A DNA stretch of 64,000 nucleotides, from NCBI RefSeq assembly GCF_918797505.1, contig NC_092800.1:42079430-42143429 (forward strand). Direction: 5' to 3'. Position numbers and translations under genes: made by a program. A model generated the notes under the pieces. That model had not been told where the DNA came from, ran no database searches, and worked only from the letters and a program-made list of their open reading frames with translations. The number at the start of each line of letters is the position of its first letter. Positions within the stretch are counted from its first letter, which is position 1. Source of the DNA: Bemisia tabaci (lineage: Eukaryota; Arthropoda; Insecta; Hemiptera; Aleyrodidae). Shown here piece after piece: positions 24,301-34,190 of the stretch.

Positions 24301-24480
24301 GAATCGCGGGAAGAATTAAAAAATGCGAGTGTGAAATTGGCGGCGAGTTTTCGCGGGAACAACCAGTCTTGTTGGCTCAATTACCTATGGAACGGGGACA
24401 GCCTACAAGACGAAAGGTACCTGATCGTCGAGAAGAGGACGCTTCAAATACAAGCTGAGGCTAGATGGGATCATTCTTGA
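18396..24480 (+). CDS. AAA-ATPase-like / PD-(D/E)XK family protein, gene 2 (five exons)
   Basis: Exons are 18396-19170, 20039-20273, 21124-21445, 22380-22713 (or 22717) and 24171-24480 (stop TGA). Exon A carries a family-typical start, YRPFDMLRNSNLFIDQTAFI, then Walker A APRGFGKST and the strand PILLVDNIDSQIQ, where VDN replaces the usual IDE. The A/B junction makes FITG-VLRP, matching the conserved sensor-like FITGVxR motif. Later come WYGLKL, FNPYSIYRFLL, YWTELD and YQIPNQE-VKKHVSRLL, colinear with gene 1 residues FRVPNLEIKSYMSRLF. The C-terminal part is in the nuclease-domain position but lacks a clear catalytic triad. Intron C (21446-22379) starts GCAAGT, a GC-AG intron. The reading frame into exon E is kept only if exon D ends at 22717, not at the better-looking GTAAGT donor at 22714. 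From ATG 18435 this gives about 646 residues; phase-0 coding continues upstream to 18396, so an earlier exon may exist. Confidence 0.8.
19189..19457. repeat. MITE in gene 2 intron A, CACGG...CAGTG ends, 2-bp TSD
   Basis: The arms are CACGGAAAAAAAGATATCAC AATC and the inverted GATTGTGATATTTTTTTTCA GTG, flanked by TG on both sides. The interior holds several AACCATAC/GTATGGTT sub-palindromes. Confidence 0.85.
20429..20661. repeat. MITE in gene 2 intron B, AG target duplication
   Basis: The arm CACGGCAGAAATTAATTTGC..TTCAATTGCT pairs with AGCAATTGAATTG-like sequence ending TTTCGTG. AG is present on both sides. It is homologous to 50503-50731. Confidence 0.85.
20893..20972. repeat. Palindromic MITE, GGACGTATTT family, one arm eroded
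   Basis: TTTGGACGTATTTATGCTTA AAGGA is mirrored by TAGTTCCTTTTAGCATGAAT, after which the terminal CGTCC is lost. It lies in gene 2 intron B. Confidence 0.65.
21520..21683. repeat. hAT-type MITE, 164 bp, in gene 2 GC-AG intron
   Basis: The ends are CAGTGGCGTGGCGTG and CACGCCACGCCACTG. The 8-bp flanks GCGAAAAG and GCGAAAAT differ at one base. An 8-bp duplication and CAGTGGCG ends are typical of hAT. A same-length copy is at 58694-58857 and a degraded one at about 36625-36770. Confidence 0.88.
21732..21750 (+). repeat. Poly-C tract
   Basis: About 19 consecutive C in gene 2 intron C. Confidence 0.9.
22035..22355. repeat. CTGCCGTG-family MITE pieces in gene 2 intron C
   Basis: AATTTGGCAACTCTCGAATG TTCA occurs twice in tandem (about 22039 and 22074), followed by TACGGCGTTCTTCCTTAGCA CGGCAG. 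A second terminus, GGCGTTTTTCCTTAGCATAG CAG, lies at about 22326. Confidence 0.75.
22741..22997. repeat. MITE in gene 2 intron D, AAGT target duplication
   Basis: GGATTGCATTTTGCAAAAAC GAACC at the left is inverted at the right as GGGTCCTTTCTGCAAAATGC AATCC. AAGT is found directly on each side, a 4-bp duplication. It is homologous to 4491-4748. Confidence 0.85.
23004..24010 (+). repeat. Three tandem units in gene 2 intron D
   Basis: The unit starts TTCAAAATTCGTCTAATC at about 23004, 23267 and 23642, and runs through GAGAAAGCCGTAAGTGC, TTATTCCTCCAGAGAGCCAA TG and GTGCTTTCAAGTA to CTGAAAATGTGTTTGTTGTG. The second and third units also contain ACTTACGGCTGTCTTGCC-type sequence. A fourth unit, split in two, lies at 44500-44834 and 57760-57950. 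Confidence 0.85.
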
Positions 24481-24546
24481 GCCGAATCAGATCAAATATA
24501 TAATCAGGTGAATTTTCTCTTTTTAAAAATCATTGTCAGTTTAAAT

Positions 24547-24799
24547 GGACCGCGTTAAACAGAAAGGAACCAAGCCACATCAGCTATTGCCAAATTTAAT
24601 TGGGCACTTTAATTTTTTACATGAAAACGGTTGTGCGGTTTTTCGTGCAAAGTTCAGTGGAAATTCTCCATGGTACGAAGCAAATTCCTTAACATTTTCA
24701 AAGAAATCCGAACAAACGTTCCCTCGTAAAAAATGTAATTGCCCAGTTAAACTTGGCAATAGCTGATGTGGCTTGGTTCCTTTCTATTAAACTCGGTCC
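24547..24799. repeat. MITE, GGACCGCGTTAA family, AAAT target duplication
   Basis: The left arm, GGACCGCGTTAAACAGAAAG GAACCAAGCCACATCAGC, is inverted at the right as GCTGATGTGGCTTGGTTCCT..CTCGGTCC. AAAT is present on both sides. Related copies are at 32558-32806 and 7782-7860. It starts 66 bp after the gene 2 stop codon. Confidence 0.85.
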
Positions 24800-25059
24800 A
24801 AATTATACCCGATAAAAGTTTATACACGTGAATGCAAAATTTAATTTTCCTCATAGGAAAAGGGACATTGCAGGGAATGAATGTTTTTTGGTGAACTATC
24901 TCTGTTATCTTTTTGCGCCTCAGAAATAGCTGAACGTCGCATAAAAGGTGTTTAGCTTTTTGCCTTACTTGTTGCCGTTGGTATTCATTACCCGTTTTTT
25001 ATTAAATTTCTTCAAGGAAACAAGCTGGCATTTTCTCTTGAAATTTTCAACCGAAGGCT
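24800..25059. other. Short gene-free gap
   Basis: No recognisable feature. It may contain the 3' UTR of gene 2, but no clear polyadenylation site could be assigned. Confidence 0.3.
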
Positions 25060-25296
25060 CCCGGAGAAAAATAGAACTAAGCTGAGCACCAGAATCTGCA
25101 CCTCAGCACATGCGGCGATGAGGATTTTGCTTTACCCTTCCAATCCGCACTTGGGCACAGCTGGCGACTGTCTTCAGTACATTCCTCCTGTGCTTTCAAA
25201 CATACTTCCTCTACTAGGCGACATGTTTTCCTGCACTCCATCACATCCGGTGGAAGTTAAAATTTGGTGCTCAGCGCGGTTCTATTTTTCTCCGTG
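25060..25296. repeat. MITE, GGAGAAAAATAGAACTAAGC termini
   Basis: CCCGGAGAAAAATAGAACTA AGCTGAGCACC is mirrored by GGTGCTCAGCGCGGTTCTAT TTTTCTCCGTG. It abuts the next MITE directly at 25296/25297. Confidence 0.75.
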
Positions 25297-25604
25297 CACG
25301 GAGAAAAAAACTTCGTGCATGGGACCGAAGTTAAGGTCATATGGATCTCTGAAGTTTTCAGATCACGCATCCAAAAACTTGAGGTCCAGCTGCCGAAGTT
25401 CGGGTCAGACATCTGAAGCACTTCGGTACGTACCGGATACTTCAGATGTGTGACCCAAACCCTTCGGTATGTACCTAAGTACTTCAGATGTCTGACCCGA
25501 ACTTCGGCAGTTGGACCTCGAGTTTTCGGATGCGAGATCCGGAAACTTCAGAGATCCATATGACCTCAACTTCGGGTCCCATGCACAAAGTTTTTTTCTC
25601 CATG
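25297..25604. repeat. Long-hairpin MITE, CACGGAGAAAAAAACTTCGT family, copy 1
   Basis: Most of the element is one palindrome. CACGGAGAAAAAAACTTCGT G..CCGAAGTT..CATATGGATCTC pairs with GAGATCCATATGACCTCAAC TTCGGG..TTTTTTTCTCCATG. It is rich in ACTTCAGATGT / ACATCTGAAGT sub-repeats. Confidence 0.85.
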
Positions 25605-25623
25605 ATGCTAGGGTTATTTTGTG

Positions 25624-25959
25624 CACGGAGAAAAAAACTTCGTGCGTGGGACCCGAAGTTTAGGTCATATGGATCTCTGAAGTTTTCGGATTGAGCATCT
25701 GAACACTTTAGGTCCAGCTGCTGAGGTTTGGGTCACACATCTGAAACTTCAGTTCTTACATCTGAAGTACTTCGGTTTTCACATCCGAAAAACTTCGGTT
25801 CTCACATCTGAAGTACTTCAGATGTAAGAACTGAAGTTTCAGATGTGTGATCCGAACCTCGACAGCTAGATCTAAAGTGTTCAGATGCTCAATCTGAAAA
25901 CTTCAGAGATCCATATGACCTAAACTTCGGGTCCCACGCACGAGGTTTTTTTCTCCGTG
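25624..25959. repeat. Long-hairpin MITE, CACGGAGAAAAAAACTTCGT family, copy 2
   Basis: Same architecture as copy 1. The right end, TTTTTTTCTCCGTG, is followed directly by the 93-bp segment 25960-26052, which also abuts copy 4 at 58294-58607 in inverted orientation. Confidence 0.85.
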
Positions 25960-26052
25960 TTTTTACTCCCGTACTAACCAAACTTTTGTGTCGAAATTTC
26001 TCTCCGCGTATGAGTTTGCAACGGTGCTCACGTATAGTTATAACCGGGAGGC
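25960..26052 (+). repeat. Flank shared, inverted, with 58199-58293
   Basis: TTTACTCCCGTACTAACCAA..GTATAGTTATAACCGGGAGG is repeated as its reverse complement at 58199-58293 with very few differences. Together with the adjacent MITE, about 430 bp is duplicated. Confidence 0.85.
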
Positions 26053-26569
26053 GCGCAAAATACGATGCCACTCATGAGCGGATTATCGTGTGGAAAGATA
26101 AAACGGAGGGCGGGGACTGCGCCGATCGTTCATTCTCCGTTGCGTGCAAAGCGCTGTGTGAGTTGTGACGCTAAGAGCTTAATAAGCTTTGGACATTAGC
26201 TCTTTATTTGCATGCGACCCAACCTGCCCGCGCGGTGGATACCGAAACCCCTATCAGATCCGGGCGAGGAAAAATCCCCTTCATGTAGACATCTGAAGCC
26301 CCGAGGTACTAAAGTCTGGAGGCAGGGTGTCCACCCCGAGGCTATAAAATAGGAAGAGCGAGAGAACGCAGAAAAAGGATTCCACGGACAAAAGAGACCC
26401 TTCACCAATCTCTTGGAGACAGGTGGAATCTATTATCTTCGGGGATTCAACAGCTCTTGGACTGGGAGTGATTTGAAAAATCAAAGCTAAAAGTGCAAAT
26501 ATTAAAAATCTCACAACCGAACTTGAAACTATCCATATTTTTTTAAGTGCTACATCAATATCCGACCAT
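26053..26569. other. Gene-free stretch, partly CpG-rich
   Basis: Short open frames only. It is moderately GC-rich up to about 26350. No repeat end was recognised. Confidence 0.35.
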
Positions 26570-26795
26570 CACTGGTAAAAAAAACACATCGGATCTAGAG
26601 TCCGGACTCTTGAAAACATTGACAAGAAAAAGGACTCTTGATTCAATCAGATTTAAGCTTAAATCAAAAGGAAATCCGCTCAAATTAAGAGGCTTGGTTC
26701 TTAGAGCTTAAATCTGATTGAATCAAGAGTCCTTTTTCTTGTCAATGTTTTGAAGAGTCTGGACTCTAGATCCAATGTGTTTTTTTTTACCAGTG
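26570..26795. repeat. MITE, CACTGG...CCAGTG termini, 2-bp TSD (copy 2 of 3)
   Basis: CACTGGTAAAAAAAACACAT and its inverted end ATGTGTTTTTTTTTACCAGTG are flanked by AT on both sides. The arms extend about 90 bp each. Confidence 0.88.
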
Positions 26796-28089
26796 ATTAA
26801 TACAAGCGCAACTGCAGAGTAAGTTCTAAAATTGCGCCTGAATACTTAGGGTAGGAACTGAAGAAATCGGACACCAATCATGGAAAGTACCTCTTGATTG
26901 CAATCGCAGCTGTTAAAGCTAAAGTAAAAGTATATCCATAGGGTCACAGGAAAAAAGTGGATGAAAACAAAAAAGGAGGCAATCCATTTAAAAAAAAAAC
27001 AAGCGGGAAAGTTCTAATACTGTCGTCTTAGAAAGCGATCAGGTTAGTCAAGTATTAGTGAGAAAGGAATTAACTCCGTCGACTGCTGGTAATGGAATAA
27101 ACATAGCTGATAGCAAACAAAGGTTACCAAGAACCGTAACGCGTATTTTGTTTCCCGAAAATGAGCTCACCGTTGAGCTCATCAGGCGCGTTTTTTTGGC
27201 TTCATTTGAGTTCAACGATCAATTTCGATAAGAATTACTCTACCGCTAAGGAATTTTCTTATAGACAAACGATCGAAACTACCCGCGCATTACGTTAAAA
27301 GCGTAAAATACGGTTTTCACAGCTTTATTTATTTTAAAACTGGACCCCCCCCCCCCAAAAAGCCTACACATCGATGAGCTGGTGCGCCATTTAAACGAAT
27401 TAGCATTAGTATACTAGTACTCAGAGGCAAGTCGAAATCAAAAGCGCTGCCTATCGGCTGAGCGCTTAAAAGGAGGCAATCCATTTCAAAAAAAAAAAAA
27501 AAAAAAAACAATCCGTGACATAAAGACATACGTAGCGAACTCCTCACTCCAAAATAGGAGCGTGACAGCAAAAACTTAAAGATCTCAGTCAATATTAATT
27601 ACACCACGACCAGATCAGTTCTTCCGCCGCAACTTCTGTGCGGAGGTGCGGAAGGGAGGAGGGAGGGGGGTGGGGGCAAGAAAAGCCAGGAAGCGGAAAA
27701 AATAGAAAAACTGGTCGTAAACTTGGTTCAACGGCCAGGAAACAGGCGCGGAGGGGTAGGCTCGCCGGGGCCATTGAATGTTAATCCTGTCAAGCGGGAG
27801 CTATTTGTAGGTTGGTAGCGCTGAGTTGGCCTGCTAGGCGCGGATTTAGTCCCTTTCAGCGTCAGGCCTGGAGTCAACCCTGATTTCTGCTCCGATCCGG
27901 CAATCCGGTTCTTCGCTCTGCGTGTGTGGCACTGCGAACAGTGCGAGAATGCATTCGGCCAGGGATTCTCAAGAATTTCCTATTTTCTCAACGTTCGAAA
28001 CCGAGATGAACAATAAAATTTAGAAAAAAAGCTTGGAGTAGTCTCGTGGAAATATCATAGCTATAGACGTGCATAATGTCCAATTTTGC
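26796..28089. other. Gene-free stretch with a GC-rich patch
   Basis: It has a C run at about 27345-27354, an A run at about 27489-27507, and a G-rich then mixed GC-rich patch at about 27620-27960 that could be a promoter or decayed exon. No domain was recognised. A duplicated phrase, AAAAGGAGGCAATCCATTT, occurs at about 26970 and 27470. Confidence 0.35.
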
Positions 28090-28452
28090 TAATGGGCCTG
28101 TTGCAAACTTTTGCTAGAACAAAACTAAGAGTTGTTTCCTATAGATATTGCTTCAAGAATCACGATGATCGCATCGGCAAATTCTGAAATGCACCCATAA
28201 CTTCACAATTTGCGTAAGAAATTTGCGGTTTTTTGAGCTTCCCGCTTCAAAAACGATACTACGGCACAGGTGAACATTTTGTTAGAGGAGTCGTTCCATC
28301 GTCGGCAACACTTATCATGGCCGACGCCAATCATGTGAAGTTATGAGTGCATTTAGGACTTGCCCGATGCGCTCATCGTAATTTTTGAGGCATTATCTAT
28401 AGGAAGCAACTCTTATTTTTGCTCTAGCAAAAGTTTGCAACAGGCCCATTAA
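28090..28452. repeat. MITE, TIR TAATGGGCCTGTTGCAAACT
   Basis: Long, imperfect arms of about 140 bp: TAATGGGCCTGTTGCAAACT TTTGCTAGA and its inverted copy GCTCTAGCAAAAGTTTGCAA CAGGCCCATTA. The inner arms (CCTATAGATATTGC.. / ..GCATTATCTATAGG) also pair. Confidence 0.85.
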
Positions 28453-28908
28453 CACTAGAGTTATAGGAAATTACCCATCTAAGGTGCCGAAACTGTGCGT
28501 AATAATTCCAACGATTTTATAATGTCTCTTGCGGTTCATTTTTTTCTAGGAAAAAAACAAATGGAGGATTACTAAACGGAAAAATTGGTCGCTTTCCTAG
28601 ATATGCCCCATACCTTCAAATTTCGAAAAATGGCATCTGATGAATTTTAAAATTTGTGTCTATGTAGGTATCCGTTTAATAGTTTATTTGTCATTCTATT
28701 ATTCCAGAAGATGAGCAATCTGTTTCGTGTCTCATTAAATACTGGATACTCTTAAACCAGCGGCAATCAACCTGATTTAATGCTACTGCTTGGGTAACCA
28801 ACAGTTTCAATTAAATGTCAGTATTCTGTAGTGCTTCCAGTTTTAGTTTTTAGTCCTTTGAAAATCGCACAAAGAGAGATACAAGCAGAGTAAACTATAC
28901 AATCTTTG
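28453..28908. other. Gene-free AT-rich stretch
   Basis: No gene or repeat end was recognised. Confidence 0.35.
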
Positions 28909-28912
28909 TTAA

Positions 28913-29928
28913 CCCTAGTCTGCCAAACATGGGTCAAATTGACCCGGCAGGCTCTAAAAACATGCATAACTTTCTTAATTTTCGGCCCACGGACCTGTGC
29001 TTCAGATATAGGTCCACAAAAACCCTCATTTATGCAAAACTATCATGATTTTGTGAAAAAAAAAATTTCCGACCCGTGGTGAATTTTTATTCAAGACCAC
29101 CCCTCAAACGGCAATTGAGGGGTCTATTTGACCCATAATTCTATAGGGAATTTTTGTTTTTCAGTGCATTTGATGTTGGCAATCACTGTGTGTTTTGATT
29201 CGCACGTTATAGGTTATGTAACCATCAACAAATATTGCATCAGAAAAGTTATCTGTGATAAATATAGTCTGATTTTTGTGTAATGGTCAGCTAAAATCAG
29301 GTAAGATTTGATTACTTTTACTTTCTATGATTGTGGATTGCTGGTATGTAATTATACCCAGGTTTTCAGGTTTTTATTCTACTTTCCTGCAAGGTTCTAG
29401 AGATATCATGTGTTAGATCTCACATCCATGTGTTTTTGGAACATTCCTAAACTTGCAGCATGATATTTGTGTATAAACTGAATGATGGAAGTACAAACCG
29501 AAGTTGACTTCCGAATTACACAACCTCGAAAGGTTGTGAAATTCATGATTATTTGTAGCCTTGAAGCCTTCAAAGTAATATATTACAACTGTTTCTTTCC
29601 AAAAATGTGTATGAGTGAGTATTCCAGTCGGTCCTACCCAAAATGCGAAGAAAATCCCCAAAAAACCTAAAAATTATCCTTGATTATCGGGCTGTACAAA
29701 TAATGCTAGATCAAAAACAGTGCAAATTGCATAACCTGAACAGTGCAGGATGTTTTAGGAAAATAAAAAATTCAAAATGTAGGCCCTAACTATCATTAGA
29801 ATATATAGTTACCAAAAAAAAGTGTAAAAAAAAGAAGTAAAATACAGCAAACACATGTATTTCAAATACGGGTCAAAATGACCCGTAATTGGCAGACTTG
29901 TAACAAAAATCCGTTTGGCAGACTAGGG
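28913..29928. mobile_element. piggyBac-type non-autonomous element
   Basis: TTAA (28909-28912 and 29929-29932) flanks the termini CCCTAGTCTGCCAAACA and TGTTTGGCAGACTAGGG-like TTTGGCAGACTAGGG. TTAA duplication with CCC ends is diagnostic of piggyBac. Sub-terminal GGGTCAAATTGACCCG and GGGTCAAAATGACCCG palindromes lie just inside both ends. The 1,016-bp interior has no transposase; the largest frames are about 60-80 codons. Confidence 0.92.
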
Positions 29929-29932
29929 TTAA

Positions 29933-30979
29933 AAAAGGCAGCATATAAAATCATATTTCTACTTTCAATGTTATTTACAGTCCTTAAATTTGATTCTGAA
30001 GCTGAGGAAATACATACATAAATAAATGTGTGCATGAATTATAAATTATAGTTACCTCAACATTTTCTATGGTTTGGTATTTACAATATACTCTAGAATT
30101 ATTGAACTTATCGATTTTCAGTTACAGTCTAAGTGTCTTGAAACAGAATTCAGTAATTTACGGCGGGATTTCACGAGAAAGTTGCCAAAAACTGTGCGCT
30201 AAAAACGTTTGAGCGAAACAACATGACATGTTGTTCACCGATGCACGCGATGAATGATGAGTGATGCGTGATGTGTGTGCTCGCGGCCAACCGCCCAACA
30301 ATTTGCATAACGACCTATTGCACTAATGAAATAATATTACCGGCATTTATCACACATCACAAATCTCGTGTTTGTTTTCCGTCCACGCCTACAGGCGCGA
30401 CTGGGCTGTTATCACGTTGCGCTCTTCGATCTAATAACGGCTCTCAAAAGTCCGAAATACGTGTCTTTCCGCACGGGAGTAATTTCAACTTCATCCTTTG
30501 CAAATTCGTTATAATCGTGCGAATCAGATCCATTGGTTTAGCATGTAAAACAGCCTGGTGTATAAGGACGCTCAATGCATTTATTATTACTTGAACGATG
30601 TTGCTTTTTTAAAAGTTCAATTTTTTTCCTTCGCCAAAGCTTGGAGGATATATGCATACAATGACAATCAAGGGCTAAATTCTACGCAAAAATACACAAA
30701 AATCTGTTATTTTTTCCATAACTTTGCTGTGATTGGCACGCTAACTGAAGAGATGCTTTTTGTAGATAAGAGGAAGATGAGGAAGGAAATGAAGAAAGGC
30801 GGACAGAATGGAAAGAAAAGTAAGGGGAAGAAGATGGAAAGGAGAGAAAACTGAAGAAGAAAAGAGAAAGAAGTGAAAAGTATGGTATTATCTTGGAAAA
30901 GCATCTGCTTACTTTGATCTTATATAAAAAAATAGCTTTTTACCAAACGGAGAAGTTTTCTTACATTGACGCCATGTCA
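29933..30979. other. Gene-free stretch
   Basis: The 108-codon frame at 30268-30594 and the lysine-rich tail of the frame at 30558-30854 (from an AAGGAAATGAAG-type purine stretch) have no recognisable domain. A purine-rich run spans about 30765-30880. Confidence 0.35.
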
Positions 30980-31375
30980 GTTCGCCTTCAATATCAGTGA
31001 GGGCAACACAAACTCCCGCAAGATTGAACAGTGGTATCGTCATGAAATGGCACAATCACTTGCAAACGTACTAAAACAATATGTTTTACCGAAGCAAAAA
31101 AGCGTTCCCTTAACGGCATATTAGTTTACCTACGATGTTTAGTGTATGTTTAGTGTTCGATGGCTTCAGTGTAGGCTATGTAGTGTGTAATACGAGCTCC
31201 CAGGTGGTCAAATAGTAAAACATCAAGAAATGGCAGGCTCACTTAAGACACAGATAAATGAGAGCTTTGTTCTGAATGGAAAGACATCACTTTAACATCA
31301 TATCTGTTTGCCTACAATTTTTAGTGTATGCAACACGAGCTCCCACGTGATTGAATAGTGGTATCGTCCCCTGTA
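30980..31375 (+). repeat. Degenerate tandem repeat, period about 145-185 bp
   Basis: The phrase CAACACGAGCTCCCACGTGA (with variants CAACACAAACTCCCGCAAGA and AATACGAGCTCCCAGGTGGT) plus TTGAATAGTGGTATCGTC occurs at about 31013, 31188 and 31331. Confidence 0.6.
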
Positions 31376-31633
31376 GTAGACGGTAGTCAGACGGTCTCTG
31401 TCGGTATCGGCGAATTTGTCGTCGCAGACACGATGACTTTTGTTAGAATCGCAGCAACTTTTTCACATTTTTCAAATTTTTTAATGAGATGCTTTTGCGA
31501 CATATGAAGGGTGAGTCCAAAGTTGGGTTCAAGCGCATTTTTTCGTTCACCGATAAAAATTAAAAAGACTATTAAGTATTAATGAACTATTTCACCGACT
31601 TTTAAACAGCAATAATTTTTACACGTATATAGC

Positions 31634-31891
31634 GTGTTGATTGTTGAAATTAATAGACAAAGTAACAGAAAAAAAGACATATGGAGTATAAACGGATCCT
31701 ATTAGTTGAAATGCTTGGTTCCTATGGACCAAAGGAAGAAAATGATGGACTAACTAAAGGGTGTCTCGAGAGTTACCGTAACTACCTCCTTTGTCCATTG
31801 CAACCACCCACTTCCATCAGTGAGATCCCTTCACATTCCTTTTATTTTCTGTGTCTATAGCTTCGTCTATCGATTTCAATAATCAGCCTGC
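31634..31891. repeat. MITE, GATTATTGAAATTGATAGAC family, copy 1
   Basis: The left arm is TGATTGTTGAAATTAATAGA CAAAG. The right arm is CTTCGTCTATCGATTTCAAT AATCA. The interior shares GGACTAACTAAAGG and TTTGTCCATTGCAACCACCC with the copies at 34191 and 36031. Confidence 0.8.
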
Positions 31892-32557
31892 AGTTGTACA
31901 GAAAAACACACGAGAAGTTCGGGTTTAATTAATAAAAGGAAGAATATTCCCTTTTTTTCTGCCATTCCGACAACCGAATAAGAGGGTGAAAAACGTCGTA
32001 AATCGGAACTTTTGTCTGACCGAGGGTGCTTCTATAGGAGCGCGTCACGCATAAACCACCGAAGATTATCTATCAAGGGAGCAGAAAACGTGAGCACGTC
32101 CAAGGTGTTTTGGAGAGGGAGGGAGGGATGAGATGAAAGCGGAAATGGCCGGGGAGCTACGAAGATTAACATACTCTGGATGAAAAGCGGGACAAAAGCA
32201 ATATAGTAGTGTTTTAAGAGGGATTATAGTCTCCGCGAATGTACACATAGTGGCAATCTACGCGTAAAAAAACCCCACACCACAATGGAAGCGAGTCAAC
32301 CCTTTTAGTTCCATTTTTTGTTCGCTTATTTTTTTCTTCTTCGGGTTTTAAATATGTGTACGAAGCTGACTTCTGTTTCCAGTGAATGCGTGATTTAGTC
32401 GTGGAGCTTAATGTAAATATTTTTCCACGGATCCAATCTCTGACGTGGACTTTTAAAGATTGTCTCTGTCGGACGGAAAGAGACAACGAACGGAAGAGCA
32501 CGATAGGATTACTTTTTATCGCAAATCTTCCTCTCTTTGCTCCACTACTTGTAATCT
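31892..32557. other. Gene-free stretch
   Basis: The 121-codon minus frame at 32214-32579 shows no domain. No repeat end was recognised. Confidence 0.35.
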
Positions 32558-32806
32558 TCGTTAAACAGAAAGGAACCAAGCCACATCAGCTTACTGCAAA
32601 CGTTAATAGGGCAATTTAATTTTTACATGAAAATGATTATGCGGATTTTTGTGCAAATTTCACTGAATTTGCTGCATAGTGCGAAGCGAATTCCCTAAAA
32701 TTTCCAAAAAAAATCCGCAGAAACATTCTCTTGTAAAAAAATTCAAATGCGCAGTTAAATTTGGCAGAAGCTGATGTGGCTCGGTTCCTTTCTGCTAAAC
32801 GCGGTC
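32558..32806. repeat. MITE, GGACCGCGTTAA family, copy with eroded left end
   Basis: TTCGTTAAACAGAAAGGAAC CAAGCCACATCAGC is inverted at the right as GCTGATGTGGCTCGGTTCCT TTCTGCTAAACGCGGTCC. Confidence 0.8.
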
Positions 32807-33785
32807 CTATTGGGATCCTTCGTTGAGGAATACTCAGAACTTTATGAAAATTCTTAATTCATGAAAACAACTAAGCATCATTTAATAAGTACTTAATTTT
32901 GTGTTACAGTAGATTCAAGTTTCAAGCAAGTGTCAAGATTAAATTGTGGAAATCAAAGGTTGCGAAAAATACAAGTGCCTAGCTGTGCGCTTATCTTCAG
33001 GTGGCAAATTGGACCAGGCAATCAAAGATGGTAATCTACACTGCCGTGCTACGGAAAAACGCCGTATGAGCAATCAGACTTTGCCAAATTTCCTTCGATG
33101 AAACACGAATTTCTTATTAAACTTATGAGTATTTTCCTTCCAATTCTTTAGATGATTTTATTCGCAATTTCACCGGTTATAGGACATTTTGTCAACGATT
33201 TATTGTCCGCGCACTTGTTTTTTCCAGTAATTTACGTCCACGCGTTTTCTCGGCACGGAATTTTTTGTCCACGCGCGCGCCAGTTGAGACTCAAAGTAAA
33301 TTGGCCCACATGTAAATACAAACGACAATTGCTCACGACGTTTTTGGATGCAAATGTAAAATGTCTTGGAAGAATGAGGGTTTGCTTGTTTTTTTTGTTT
33401 TGTCTGTTCGGTCCTACGGAGAATAATATATAGTTGAGAGTTTTGGTAAAAATGGGGGAGCGTCAATTTCCATGAGACAAAATTCACTAAAACTCTCTAC
33501 ACCTCTTTGGTGTAACAGGACTTAATTATCATTCAAGATTTTCCCACCTTGTTAAACCTGAACCGGATAGACCTCTATATTTGCCTCAGCTAAAGGCTCT
33601 TAGATTTTTTCAGTGTACAATAAGTATCTTGATTTATTTTGCGTGGAAAGATCTGTACTTTTAAAGGATGCCTGTCATTCCTAATACGTTCAATTTCGTA
33701 TAACACTGTGCAACACCTCTGTTGTGAAATAGTTGCTTCAGGCGCCGCCGCACGGCGGGCGGGCGGCCAGCGCAAAACGTGCATT
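32807..33785. other. Gene-free stretch with a CTGCCGTG-family terminus
   Basis: CTGCCGTGCTACGGAAAAAC GCCGTATGAG at about 33042 is a family terminus followed by TTTGCCAAATTTCCTTCGAT. The partner arm is not clear. Otherwise only short open frames. Confidence 0.45.
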
Positions 33786-33859
33786 GGCGCCTACAAACCT
33801 AAGTGGATACTTCAAGCATTGTGCAATGCGTGAAGTATCCACTTAGGTTTGTAGGCGCC
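33786..33859. repeat. Near-perfect 36-bp-arm hairpin
   Basis: GGCGCCTACAAACCTAAGTG GATACTTCAAGCATTG is followed at once by its reverse complement with one or two mismatches. It contains the same GGATACTTCA.GCATTG motif as the tandem array at 12240-12505. Confidence 0.9.
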
Positions 33860-34190
33860 AGTGAGCCTTTCGCGCTGGCAGCACGTCGCTCCGCTCTGTA
33901 CAGCTTCAATATTTATACTCGCATAGTCAGCGTTTTTTAACTCATGATTTTAAAATGTTAGCACACTCTGCATTGATTATTTTCATTTAAATTGATGGGA
34001 GAAAATATGTATCAATTTATCAAAGGAGAATAATAATATAATGTGCGGTTTTTCATACGGCGTTCTTCCTTAGCACGGAAGTACAAGGGAGGGAAGTCAT
34101 TATAATGATGAGCGGTATTCTTTGGCGGCGCAGCCCACAAGCGCAAATCTTCGAAATCGATAGCCAAACCGAACTTACGTTCCTCCGTCT

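Noticed and set aside
30558..30854. Lysine-rich 98-codon frame
   Set aside because: The basic tail comes from a purine-rich low-complexity run. The opposite strand gives an equally open F/S-rich frame.
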